Positions 1-8,505 of a stretch of DNA of 64,000 bases are shown here, in pieces. Origin of the DNA: Streptomyces actuosus (GTDB lineage: Bacteria; Actinomycetota; Actinomycetes; Streptomycetales; Streptomycetaceae); assembly GCF_016921115.1 (NCBI RefSeq), contig NZ_JAFFZS010000004.1:124001-188000 (forward strand). Reading direction: 5' to 3'. The position numbers and the translations under genes are program-made. A model generated the notes under the pieces. It ran no database searches. It was given only the letters and a program-made list of their open reading frames with translations, and was not told the DNA's origin. Position 1 is the stretch's first letter. The number at the start of each line of letters is the position of its first letter.

Positions 1-2
1 CC

Positions 3-395
3 CGCTCCCGTCTCACCACCGACGCCGTCGTCCTCGCCACCGGCTACCGCGAACGCCCCTTCACCCCACTCCTCGCCGGCCTCGACCCCTACCTGCGCCG
101 CGACTCCGGCCGACGCCCCCGCATCGACGAACACTTCCGCCTCGACCTCGACCCCTCCGTCACCGGAACCGTCTACGTCCAGAACGCCGAACGCCACACC
201 CACGGCGTCGGCACCCCCGACCTCGGCCTCGCCGCCTGGCGCAGCGCCACCATCCTCAACACCCTCACCGGCAAGGAGACCTACCCCCTCCCCGACCGCA
301 CCGCCTTCACCACCTTCGGCCTGACCCCCCATCCCCACATCCCGCCGGCCCGCCAGGCCCCGGCCATCGCCCCCCTCCTCACCGACGGCCGCTGA
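3..395 (+). CDS. Lysine/ornithine N-monooxygenase family, C-terminal part
   Basis: The reading frame is open from the left edge and ends at TGA 393-395; only about 130 C-terminal residues are present. Near residue 12 it shows the VLATGY motif and later a His-rich HTHGVGTPDLGLAAWR stretch followed by ATILN. These are the C-terminal signatures of the SidA/IucD/PvdA flavin N-hydroxylases. Known members use FAD and NADPH to hydroxylate the side-chain amine of lysine or ornithine for hydroxamate siderophores such as desferrioxamine. The exact substrate cannot be told from this fragment. No siderophore partner genes lie to the right; they would have to be upstream, outside the window. Confidence 0.8.
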   Translation, partial: RSRLTTDAVVLATGYRERPFTPLLAGLDPYLRRDSGRRPRIDEHFRLDLDPSVTGTVYVQNAERHTHGVGTPDLGLAAWRSATILNTLTGKETYPLPDRTAFTTFGLTPHPHIPPARQAPAIAPLLTDGR

Positions 396-480
396 GACAC
401 GCCGAGGGCGGGCCGGCACCAGCCGACCCGCCCCCTGCTCCCACGCCGCACCGACCCGGACGCCCAGGCCGTGGCGCGCC

Positions 481-2304
481 CTAGAACACCGGCGTACCGT
501 CCCGCGTCAGCCTCCAGTCCACCGACGCGAAGTCACGCGGATCCAGCACACCCTTCGCCGTCACCCACTCCGCGATCCGCGTCCGGATCTCCGTCGACTC
601 CGACCACAGCTCCTTCGCCGACGCCACGAACGGGAACGCACCCCCGCCATTGGCCCGGTAGTTGTTCACCGCGAACACGAACTGCTGCGCATCGTCCAGC
701 GGAGCACCCCCGAACGTCAGATTCGTGATCCGCTCACCCGCGGCCCGCGCGATGTCGATGTCGTACCGCAGCCCCGACACATAGTCGTAGTTGTAGTCCG
801 GACGGCCGTTCGCATTCGTCAGCGTCTCCACGTCGACCACCGCATCCGCCGCGGTCCGCACGAAGTACTCCGCCGAGTACTCCAGGTACGCCCGGACCTG
901 CGCACCCGTCATCAACTTCGCCACCAGCGTGTTGTCGTACACGTACAGACTCGACAGATCCCGGATCGTCACCTCGCCGGCCGGGATCTCCGACGTCCGC
1001 GAGAACGGCGACGCCTGCGCGATCACCGGCAGCGACGCGTACTCCGTCCCCGCCAGCGCCGCCCTGACGACGTCCTCCTGCACCGTCGTGATCAGGTCGA
1101 TGATCGGGGCGTCCTTGTACCGCGCCTCCACCGTCGTCAGTGTCTGCGTCGCCTTCCCCACGACCTGGTTGACGTACGCCACCACCTGCTCGTGCTCGTC
1201 CGCAAGCAGCTTCGTGATCGCCGGATCGTCGGCCACCGAGCTGGAGTTCCGCAGCGACGCGGACACCGACTCCACCGTCCACCGCCCACGGGAGAACACC
1301 AGCTCGATGTCGAACAGCGTCAGCCGCTCCGCATAGCACAGCGGCTCCGACAGCACGACCGTCCTGCCCGTGCTTTCGTTGACGACCTTCAGCTCCGGAA
1401 TCTCCACATGCGCGTGCCCGACCAGAATCGCGTCGATGTCCGGGACCTGCCGCGCCACATTCGCCGCGGCGTTCTCCACGTACGGCACCTGATCACCGTA
1501 CGACGACGTCCCCGACGTCCCCGAGTGCGCCGACACCACCACCACGTCCGCGCCCATCGACTTCAGCTTCGGCACCCACTTCGCCGCCTGCTCCTCCAGC
1601 CCGGGGAACGCCAGCTTCCCCTGCACGTACGCCTTGTCCCAGATCGCGATGCCCGGGTTCGTCAGACCCAGCACCGCCACCTTCACCGGCGGCAGCCCCG
1701 GCACATGGAACCGCTTCATGAAGTACGGCGGAAACGCCGGACGCAGCGTCGTCGCGTCCACCGCGTTCGCACCCAGCAGCGGGAAGTCGCACTGCGCCTC
1801 GAACCTGCGCAGCGTGTCGATCCCGTAGTTGAACTCGTGGTTGCCCAGCGCCGCCGCGTCGTACCCGATCGCGTTCATCGCCTGCGCCATCGGATGCACC
1901 GGACCACCCTCGGCGGTGATCGGGTCCACCTTCGCGTAGTAGTACGCCAGCGGAGTCCCCTGGATCGTGTCACCGGCGTCCAGCAGCAGCGTGTGTGCGC
2001 GGCCCTTCTCCGCCCGCACCTCGTTCACCAGCGTCGAAATACGCGCCAGTCCCTGAGCGTTGCCCGCCTTGTCCGCGTACTCCGCGTCCTTGAAGTAGTC
2101 CCAGTTGAAGACGTGCCCGTGCAGGTCCGTCGTCCCCATGACGGTCAGCGCGTACCGCTTCACCGGCCTCCCGCCACCCTTCGCCCCCCCGGCCTGCGAG
2201 GCCGGTGACGCCTGCGCCGCCGGAGCCGCCGCCGCACCCGCGACCGCCACCCCCGCCCCCGTCACGGCCGACTTCTTCAGAAACTTCCGGCGGTTCAGCG
2301 CCAT
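481..2304 (-). CDS. Tat-exported bifunctional metallophosphatase/5'-nucleotidase
   Basis: 607 residues. The N-terminus has a twin-arginine signal (NRRKFLKKS, then an Ala-rich segment to about residue 32), so the enzyme is probably exported folded. The metallophosphoesterase motifs follow in order: DLHGH (Asp60, His62), DAGDTIQG, GNHEFNYG, VVVSAHSG and LVGHAHVE, which bind the two metal ions. The C-terminal half has the substrate-binding 5'-nucleotidase domain with VNNYRANGGG. The family releases phosphate from extracellular nucleotides or cyclic nucleotides. The ATG at 2304 is chosen because GAGGAG lies just upstream and the signal peptide starts there; the open frame upstream of it is not protein-like. 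A tandem direct repeat lies 42-68 bp upstream of the start. Confidence 0.9.
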   Translation of the reverse strand: MALNRRKFLKKSAVTGAGVAVAGAAAAPAAQASPASQAGGAKGGGRPVKRYALTVMGTTDLHGHVFNWDYFKDAEYADKAGNAQGLARISTLVNEVRAEKGRAHTLLLDAGDTIQGTPLAYYYAKVDPITAEGGPVHPMAQAMNAIGYDAAALGNHEFNYGIDTLRRFEAQCDFPLLGANAVDATTLRPAFPPYFMKRFHVPGLPPVKVAVLGLTNPGIAIWDKAYVQGKLAFPGLEEQAAKWVPKLKSMGADVVVVSAHSGTSGTSSYGDQVPYVENAAANVARQVPDIDAILVGHAHVEIPELKVVNESTGRTVVLSEPLCYAERLTLFDIELVFSRGRWTVESVSASLRNSSSVADDPAITKLLADEHEQVVAYVNQVVGKATQTLTTVEARYKDAPIIDLITTVQEDVVRAALAGTEYASLPVIAQASPFSRTSEIPAGEVTIRDLSSLYVYDNTLVAKLMTGAQVRAYLEYSAEYFVRTAADAVVDVETLTNANGRPDYNYDYVSGLRYDIDIARAAGERITNLTFGGAPLDDAQQFVFAVNNYRANGGGAFPFVASAKELWSESTEIRTRIAEWVTAKGVLDPRDFASVDWRLTRDGTPVF

Positions 2305-2345
2305 GTCTGCCTCTCCTCGGGGAAATCCTCTTCCCACGCGCCCAC

Positions 2346-2372
2346 AACGCGCGTAGATGAACGCGCGTAGAT
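2346..2372. repeat. Tandem 13-bp direct repeat upstream of the nucleotidase
   Basis: AACGCGCGTAGAT occurs twice, at 2346-2358 and 2360-2372, with a 14-bp period. It lies between the divergent nucleotidase and SIMPL genes, 42-68 bp from the nucleotidase start, where an activator or repressor could bind. It does not match the GTTCACC-type 11-bp PHO box units known from Streptomyces PhoP. Confidence 0.6.
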
Positions 2373-2481
2373 TCTGACCCGGACACGACCGACAACAACA
2401 GGCCCCGCAGGTTGCGATTACATGACCCGACCTGTGAATCTGACAGACCGTAACCCGCCAACCCGTGACACAGTGGCCGGT

Positions 2482-3187
2482 ATGACCCAGGCCGACCTCG
2501 CCCACGGCACCCCCGACACCCCCCACATCACCGTCCGCGGTGAAGCCCACCTCGAAGTCGCCCCCGAGATCGCCCGCATCACCATCACCGTCCACGCCCG
2601 GGCCCGCGACCACCGCACCGCCCTCGACGACCTCACCCGGCGCAACACCACCACCCTCAACCTGCTCAAGGAGTACGGACCCGCAGTCGAACGCATCGAG
2701 ACCGGCACCTTCTCCCTCAACCCCGAACTCACCCGCCACGGCCGCGGCGAACGCATCCGCACCCACCACGGCACCCTCCGCATCACCGCCGAACTCAACG
2801 ACTTCACCGCACTCGGCGAACTCACCACCCGCCTCGCCGACCTCGAACTCACCCGCGTCGACGGCCCTTGGTGGTCCCTGCGCCCCGACTCACCCGCCCA
2901 CCGGGCAAGCCCGCCGCCAAGCCGTCCACGAAGCCCTCCGCCGCGCCCGCGAATACGCCGAGGCACTCGGCACCACACTGGCCGCCCTGGTGGAACTCGC
3001 GGACACCGGCACGCACCACACCCCTGCCACCCACGCGCAGACCCCCGGCCTCCTGCGCTCCTCGGCCCCCGGCGCCGGCCCCGAAGCCGACGAGCCCGCC
3101 CCCCTGAACCTGCAGCCCGAACGCCGACACGTCCACGCACAGGTCGACGCCCGCTTCACCGTCGTACCGCCGGACCTGCGAGCCTGA
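2482..3187 (+). pseudogene. SIMPL (DUF541) domain protein, frameshifted
   Basis: The first frame from ATG 2482 gives a typical SIMPL protein start (ITVRGEAHLEV, then EIARITITV) up to WWSLRPDSPAHR. It then turns into Arg/Pro-rich nonsense. The expected continuation, QARRQAVHEALRRAREYAEALG to PPDLRA and TGA 3185-3187, lies in the next frame. Removing one G from the GGG at 2903-2905 joins the two halves exactly. Without the shift the protein would be about 235 residues, normal for actinobacterial SIMPL proteins, whose role is unclear. It may be a true pseudogene or a single-base sequence error. An upstream in-frame ATG at 2422 is possible but adds residues not typical of the family. Confidence 0.75.
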
Positions 3188-3490
3188 ACGGAGCAGCCCC
3201 CTCGTACGGCACCCCGAACACCCCCCGGACGGGCCACCGGAACTCCCCCGGGGGAAAGCCATCCTGAACGTACGACGGACAGACACCCGAAACCTTCGGA
3301 CCGCGCCCCGGACACACCCCCGCAACACCCCCGAACGAAAAAGCGGAACCCCCTCCGAACGGGCGCCCGAAAAACCGCCGGAATGCTCATCGGAGCGCCC
3401 CCGCGCACCATTCAACCCTTGTCAATAACCCTTCACCCAACGGTTGTTGAGTCGTCACGCCCGGCCAATTCGCTACCCACCGGTAAGCCA
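3188..3490. other. Intergenic region before pyk
   Basis: About 300 bp between the SIMPL gene and the pyk promoter. Apart from short AT-richer stretches around 3415-3475, which may hold upstream promoter elements of pyk, no gene, RNA or strong repeat is visible. Confidence 0.5.
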
Positions 3491-3496
3491 TAGGCT
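3491..3496 (+). promoter_or_regulatory. Leaderless -10 box of pyk (TAGGCT)
   Basis: TAGGCT ends six bases before the ATG at 3503, so transcription would start at or next to the start codon. No Shine-Dalgarno sequence precedes the ATG, which agrees with a leaderless mRNA. No clear -35 hexamer is seen. Confidence 0.55.
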
Positions 3497-3502
3497 CGAA
3501 CC

Positions 3503-4939
3503 ATGCGCCGAGCAAGGATCGTCTGCACCCTGGGCCCCGCCACCGACTCGTACGACCAGATCAAAGCCCTGGTCGACGCCGGAATGGACGTCGCCCGCTT
3601 CAACCTCAGCCACGGCACCCACGCCGAACACGAGGAGCGCTACCGGCGCGTGCGCAAAGCAGCCGACGAAACCGGCCGCAGCGTCGGCCTCCTCGCAGAC
3701 CTTCAAGGCCCGAAGATCCGACTCGGACGCTTCACCGAAGGCCCCGTACTCCTCGAACGCGGCGACACCTTCACCATCACCGTCGAAGAAGGCGCCGAAG
3801 GCAACCAGGACCAGTGCGGCACCACCTACAGCGGCCTCGCCGCCGACGTCGCCCCCGGCGAACGCATCCTCGTCGACGACGGCAAGGTCAGCCTCCAGGT
3901 CACCGGCATCGACGGCCCCCGCGTCCGCACCCGCGTCGTCGAAGGCGGCATGGTCTCCGACAACAAAGGCCTCAACCTCCCCGGCGTCGCCGTCTCCGTC
4001 CCCGCCCTGTCCGCAAAAGACCAGGAAGACCTCCGCTGGGCCCTGCGCACCGGATTCGACGTCATCGCCCTCTCCTTCGTCCGCAGCGGCCGAGACATCG
4101 ACGACGTGCACCGCATCATGGACGAGGAGAACCGCCGTCTCCCCGTGATCGCCAAAGTCGAGAAACCCCAAGCCGTCGACGCCGTCGACGACATCGTCGC
4201 CGCCTTCGACGGCATCATGGTCGCCCGCGGGGACCTCGGCGTGGAAATGCCGCTCGAACAGGTCCCCATCGTCCAGAAGCGCGCCATCAAACTCGCCAGG
4301 CGCAACGCCAAACCGGTCATCGTCGCCACCCAGATGCTCGACTCCATGATCGACAACTCCCGCCCGACCCGAGCCGAGGCCAGCGACGTGGCCAACGCCG
4401 TCCTCGACGGCACGGACGCGGTGATGCTCTCCGGCGAGACCAGCGTGGGCCAGTACGCCGTCGAGACCGTCGGCACCATGGCGAAGATCGTCGAGGCCGC
4501 CGAGGAGGACCTCCTCGCCCAGGGCCTCTCACCCCTCACCGAGAGCAACAAGCCCCGCACCCAGGGCGGCGCCGTCGCCCGCGCGGCGGCGGAGACCGGC
4601 GACTTCCTGGGCGCGAAGTTCCTCGTCGCCTTCACCCAGTCCGGCGACACGGCCCGCCGCCTCTCCCGCTACCGCTCCCCGATCCCGCTCCTCGCCTTCA
4701 CCCCCGACCCCGCGACCCGCTCCCAACTGAGCCTCACCTGGGGCGTGGAGACCTTCCTCGGCCCCCACGTCGACTCCACCGACGCCATGGTCGACCAGGT
4801 CGACGAACTGCTGCTGCGCTACGGCCGCTGCGAGAAGGGCGACGCGGTGGTCATCACCGCCGGCTCCCCGCCCGGCGTCTCCGGGTCGACCAACATGGTC
4901 CGCGTCCACCACATCGGCGAGGACGACACCCCGAGGTGA
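3503..4939 (+). CDS. pyk: Pyruvate kinase
   Basis: 478 residues, full length for a bacterial pyruvate kinase, which makes pyruvate and ATP from phosphoenolpyruvate and ADP in glycolysis. Visible signatures: RARIVCTLGPA at the N-terminus, NLSHG, the LADLQGPKIRLG strand before the B domain, the active-site lysine in IAKVEKPQAV, the metal-binding MVARGDLGVE segment, and ATQMLDSM followed by the highly conserved DGTDAVMLSGETSVG stretch. The C-terminal allosteric domain is complete. ATG 3503 is the natural start. A strong hairpin follows the stop codon. Confidence 0.97.
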   Translation: MRRARIVCTLGPATDSYDQIKALVDAGMDVARFNLSHGTHAEHEERYRRVRKAADETGRSVGLLADLQGPKIRLGRFTEGPVLLERGDTFTITVEEGAEGNQDQCGTTYSGLAADVAPGERILVDDGKVSLQVTGIDGPRVRTRVVEGGMVSDNKGLNLPGVAVSVPALSAKDQEDLRWALRTGFDVIALSFVRSGRDIDDVHRIMDEENRRLPVIAKVEKPQAVDAVDDIVAAFDGIMVARGDLGVEMPLEQVPIVQKRAIKLARRNAKPVIVATQMLDSMIDNSRPTRAEASDVANAVLDGTDAVMLSGETSVGQYAVETVGTMAKIVEAAEEDLLAQGLSPLTESNKPRTQGGAVARAAAETGDFLGAKFLVAFTQSGDTARRLSRYRSPIPLLAFTPDPATRSQLSLTWGVETFLGPHVDSTDAMVDQVDELLLRYGRCEKGDAVVITAGSPPGVSGSTNMVRVHHIGEDDTPR

Positions 4940-4945
4940 CGGACC

Positions 4946-4978
4946 GGGCCCCGGCACCGGCGCCCGTCACCGGGGCCC
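4946..4978 (+). terminator. Hairpin after pyk
   Basis: GGGCCCCGG (4946-4954) pairs perfectly with CCGGGGCCC (4970-4978) around a 15-base loop, seven bases after the pyk stop. It also lies just beyond the 3' end of the converging gene and could serve both. There is no U-tract, as is usual for Streptomyces. Confidence 0.6.
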
Positions 4979-4988
4979 TGCTTCGGTC

Positions 4989-5790
4989 TCAGTGCTTGGG
5001 GCCGACATGGGCGTCCATGAGCGCCACGGAGGCCCTGCGGGCGACGGAGACGTTGAACGCGGTGCCGTTGCGGCGGCAGTGCGTCCATGCGACGCCGAGC
5101 CTGTCGAGAGTTCCCGTGTAGAGAGCTCGGATGTCGTCCGACGTGTCGGTGAAGAAGTAGCGCGGGTAGGTGTACCGACCGCCGGCGTTCGCCGCCGACG
5201 GTGCGGGTGGTCCAGTTGGTGATACGGCACCCGTCGGAGTGGATCAGGCCGCGGACGAACTCCCACGGATGGGCGTAGACGATCCGCCGCTGCCAGGGTT
5301 CGAGCACGATCCGGCGTTCGTGCTTCCGGCCGGGGCCGTGCTGGGGGAACAGGCATCTCAGGTGCAGTGAGTACACCTTCACCTCCCAGCACCCCTTTCG
5401 GCGGACTCTGCACACGGAGTTGTCCGGGAAGACGAGGCTCATGGTGCGTGCGCACTCGTCCACAAGCCCCGGATGAGCCGCCGCGCAGGTGATCGAGAGG
5501 CTGGGGGCCCGCATGGCGCGGTTCTGGACGATGTGCCCGTCCCCGAGGTACAGGCCCAGGAGGTAGCCGTGGGCCCTGTCGTCCAAACCGCCCTGGCAGC
5601 GAGGGCACGGGGGCGGGTGGGGACGGCCGGGGGACTCGCCGCGCTTCGCTCGGTCCATGTGCTTCCAGTAGCTGATGGTTCCCGGGGGGACGGCGAGCTC
5701 GCGTGCCACGTCCGCATTCCTCGCTCCGTTGCGCAGCAGTGAGACGGCCAGCTGTCGTACGTCAGTGCCATGGAGGTCCATGTGCTCCAC
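4989..5790 (-). pseudogene. LAGLIDADG-like free-standing gene with HTH, frameshifted
   Basis: The product begins with a helix-turn-helix (NADVARELAVPPGTISYW), then a Cys pair (CPRCQ), then two LAGLIDADG-type segments, YLLGLYLGDGHI and FVRGLIHSDGCRI. After NWTTRTVGGERR the frame is lost; the natural continuation (YTYPRYFFTDTSDDIRALY to VALMDAHVGPKH, TGA at 4989-4991) is in another frame. The shift maps to about 5174-5184 and equals one extra base. The family is widespread in Streptomyces, often next to tRNA genes, and is usually annotated only as an HTH protein. Two LAGLIDADG motifs suggest descent from a homing endonuclease; activity is not shown. The start could be GTG 5790 or ATG 5781. It lies about 30 bp downstream of the tRNA-Leu terminator, on the same strand. 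Confidence 0.7.
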
Positions 5791-5819
5791 TGTGAGTCAC
5801 CGACCGTGACGCTGTGCAG

Positions 5820-5855
5820 AAAAAAGCGGAAGGCCACGCGAACGTGGCCTTCCGC
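5820..5855 (-). terminator. Intrinsic terminator of tRNA-Leu
   Basis: A perfect 13-bp stem (5826-5838 with 5843-5855) closes a CGAA loop and on the reverse strand is followed by six T (5820-5825). It lies directly downstream of tRNA-Leu and is a textbook Rho-independent terminator, rare in this genome for its clean U-tract. Confidence 0.9.
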
Positions 5856-5863
5856 TTCAACGG

Positions 5864-5947
5864 TGCCGGGTGCGGGACTCGAACCCGCACGTCCTCTCGG
5901 ACAGATGTGTTTGAGACATCAGCGTCTGCCTGTTCCGCCAACCCGGC
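5864..5947 (-). tRNA. tRNA-Leu (anticodon CAA)
   Basis: Read on the reverse strand, acceptor arm GCCGGGT (5' end at 5947) pairs with ACCCGGC near 5871-5865, followed by discriminator A at 5864. The anticodon arm GATGT-CTCAAAC-ACATC gives anticodon CAA, which reads UUG. A long variable arm and the TTCGAGTCC T-loop mark a class II tRNA. The 3' CCA is not encoded. It reads leucine codons that are very rare in this G+C-rich genome. Confidence 0.93.
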
Positions 5948-5962
5948 GACAGTACTGATCGG

Positions 5963-5992
5963 AGTGTACCCGGTGACCGCCCGCGGGTTCAG
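5963..5992 (-). promoter_or_regulatory. Putative promoter of tRNA-Leu
   Basis: On the reverse strand CTGAAC (5987-5992) and TACACT (5963-5968) are 18 bp apart and place the transcription start about 9 bases before the mature tRNA. The pdtaR -10 candidate TAGGCT (5998-6003, forward strand) lies directly next to it, so the two promoters are back to back. Confidence 0.5.
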
Positions 5993-6043
5993 CTAGGTAG
6001 GCTCTTGGAAGCAGTACCGCCTGCCCTGGACCAAGGAGCCTCA

Positions 6044-6703
6044 GTGACCGCCCCCGAGTCGCCCCAGCCCGTAGACGTGCCCGACGACGACAAGTCGCAC
6101 GTTCCCCCGCTGACGACCCGTGTCGTCATCGCCGAGGACGAGGCCCTGATCCGGCTCGATCTCAAAGAGATGCTGGAAGAGGAGGGCTACACGGTCGTCG
6201 GTGAGGCCGGTGACGGCGAGCAGGCCGTGGAACTGGCCCGGGAGCACCGGCCGGACCTGGTGATCCTCGATGTGAAGATGCCCAGGCTCGACGGCATCTC
6301 CGCGGCCGAGAAGATCGCCGAGGAGCGTATCGCGCCGGTGCTGATGCTCACCGCGTTCTCGCAGCGCGATCTGGTGGAGCGGGCGCGGGACGCCGGTGCG
6401 ATGGCGTATCTGGTGAAGCCGTTCAGCAAGAGCGATGTGGTGCCGGCGATCGAGATGGCGGTGTCCCGCTTCACGGAGCTGAAGGAGCTGGAGAAGGAGA
6501 TCGCGGACCTCACGCTGCGCTTGGAGACGCGCAAGCTGGTGGACCGGGCGAAGTCGATTCTCCAGACGGAGTACGGGCTGACGGAGCCCGCGGCGTTCCG
6601 GTGGATCCAGAAGACGTCGATGGACCGGCGGATGTCGATGCAGCAGGTCGCGGAGGCGGTCATCCAGGACGCGGACGAGAAGAAGGCCGCGAAGGGGAAG
6701 TGA
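6044..6703 (+). CDS. pdtaR: ANTAR-domain response regulator (PdtaR-like)
   Basis: 219 residues. Residues 27-140 form a receiver domain: acidic pair E31-D32, the phosphoacceptor Asp76 in VILDVKMP, the LTAF switch threonine and the lysine of YLVKPFS. A short coiled linker follows, then a C-terminal ANTAR RNA-binding domain (LVDRAKSILQTEYGLTE, AFRWIQKTSMDRRMSM). ANTAR regulators bind paired hairpins in nascent RNA and prevent termination. PdtaR is the actinobacterial member, normally paired with a PdtaS histidine kinase that is not in this window. GTG 6044 is preferred because AAGGAG lies seven bases upstream. Confidence 0.92.
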   Translation: MTAPESPQPVDVPDDDKSHVPPLTTRVVIAEDEALIRLDLKEMLEEEGYTVVGEAGDGEQAVELAREHRPDLVILDVKMPRLDGISAAEKIAEERIAPVLMLTAFSQRDLVERARDAGAMAYLVKPFSKSDVVPAIEMAVSRFTELKELEKEIADLTLRLETRKLVDRAKSILQTEYGLTEPAAFRWIQKTSMDRRMSMQQVAEAVIQDADEKKAAKGK

Positions 6704-6709
6704 CCTTTT

Positions 6710-6783
6710 CGACACGGGCGTGGGCCCCCCCCCCCCCCGGGGCGGGCCCCCCCCCCGGGGGGGGGGGCCCCACGCCCGTGTCG
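6710..6783. terminator. Bidirectional terminator with C and G homopolymer core
   Basis: The outer arms CGACACGGGCGTGGG (6710-6724) and its complement (6769-6783) form a perfect 15-bp stem between the converging pdtaR and livF genes. The interior is made only of C and G runs, including C14 (6725-6738), C10 (6747-6756) and G11 (6757-6767). Such runs are unusual even for Streptomyces and may be badly resolved sequence. Confidence 0.7.
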
Positions 6784-6790
6784 TGAGGGG

Positions 6791-7503
<713 letters not shown>

Positions 7504-7507
<4 letters not shown>

Positions 7508-8499
7508 CGGTCGTTCTCCTTGCCGGGCGCGGCGTCCGTGGTGGCCTCGGCGTCTGCTTCGGCGGTCTCGACCTCGGTGGTCTCGGCCTCGGGGGCTTCG
7601 GCCTCGGTGGTCTCGGCTTCGGTGGCCTCGGCTTCGGTGTCGGCGGTGTGGGACCGTGTGGCGTGGGCTTCGGCTGCCTCGACCTCGGCTGCCTCGTCCT
7701 GCCCGGGGTCGCCTTCGTAGGGTTCGCCGAGGTAGGCGGCGACGACGCGTTCGTCGCCCTGGACGGTGGCGCTGTCGCCCTCGACGAGTTTTTCGCCCTG
7801 GACGAGGACGGCGACGCGGTCGCAGAGGTTGAAGATGAACCGCATGTCGTGCTCGATGACGAGGACGGCGATGCCCTTGTCGCGGATGGCGAAGACGAGT
7901 TCCTCGGTGGCGCGGGTCTCCTGGGGGTTCATGCCGGCGGTGGGTTCGTCGAGCAGGAGGAGGCCGGGCTCGCTGGCGAGGGCTCGGGCGATCTCGAGCT
8001 TGCGCTGTTCGCCGTAGGGGAGGTTGCGTGCGAGGTGGCCGGCCTTCTCCGCGAGGCCGACGAATTCCAGCAGTTCCATGGCGCGGTCGCGGGAGGCGCG
8101 CTCGGCCTTGTGGAATCCGGGGCCGCGCAGCAGGGCCGACCAGAGGCCTTCCTTGGTCCGCGTGTGGCGGCCCACGAGGACGTTCTCCAGCACGGTCATG
8201 TTGGCGAACAGGCGGATGTTCTGGAAGGTGCGGGCGATGCCGGCTGCGGTGACCTTGAAGGACTTGGGCGGCAGGACGTCGCCCTTGTAGCGGACTTCGC
8301 CCTCGGTGGGGATGTAGAGGCCGGTCAGGCAGTTGAAGAAGGTGGTCTTTCCGGCGCCGTTGGGGCCGATGAGGCCGACGATCTCGCCGCTGTTGACGGT
8401 GAGGTCGACGCCGCGAACGGCGGTGAGGCCGCCGAAGCGCATGGTGACGCCGCGTGCGTCGAGGACGGTCTCGCCGCTGGTGGTGGTTTGGGTGGTCAT
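7504..8499 (-). CDS. livG: Branched-chain amino acid ABC transporter ATPase LivG
   Basis: 331 residues. The core ATPase covers about residues 10-262: GPNGAGKTTFF (Walker A), the long LivG insertion with ARTFQNIRLF, signature LPYGEQRKLEIARAL, Walker B LLLLDEPTAGMNP. The last 65-70 residues are an acidic low-complexity tail made of repeated Glu, Ala and Thr units (TEAEATEAETTEAEA and similar) ending in PGKENDR. This tail is not part of the family and makes the protein clearly longer than a typical LivG. It is the second ATPase of the importer. Confidence 0.94.
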
Positions 8500-8505
8500 C
8501 TCAGG

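Noticed and set aside
2346..2372. PHO box for PhoP
   Set aside because: The repeat period is 14 bp and the units lack GTTCACC; kept only as an unassigned repeat.
5864..5947. Attachment site or integrated element at tRNA-Leu
   Set aside because: No integrase, no repeated tRNA 3' end and no shift in composition next to it.
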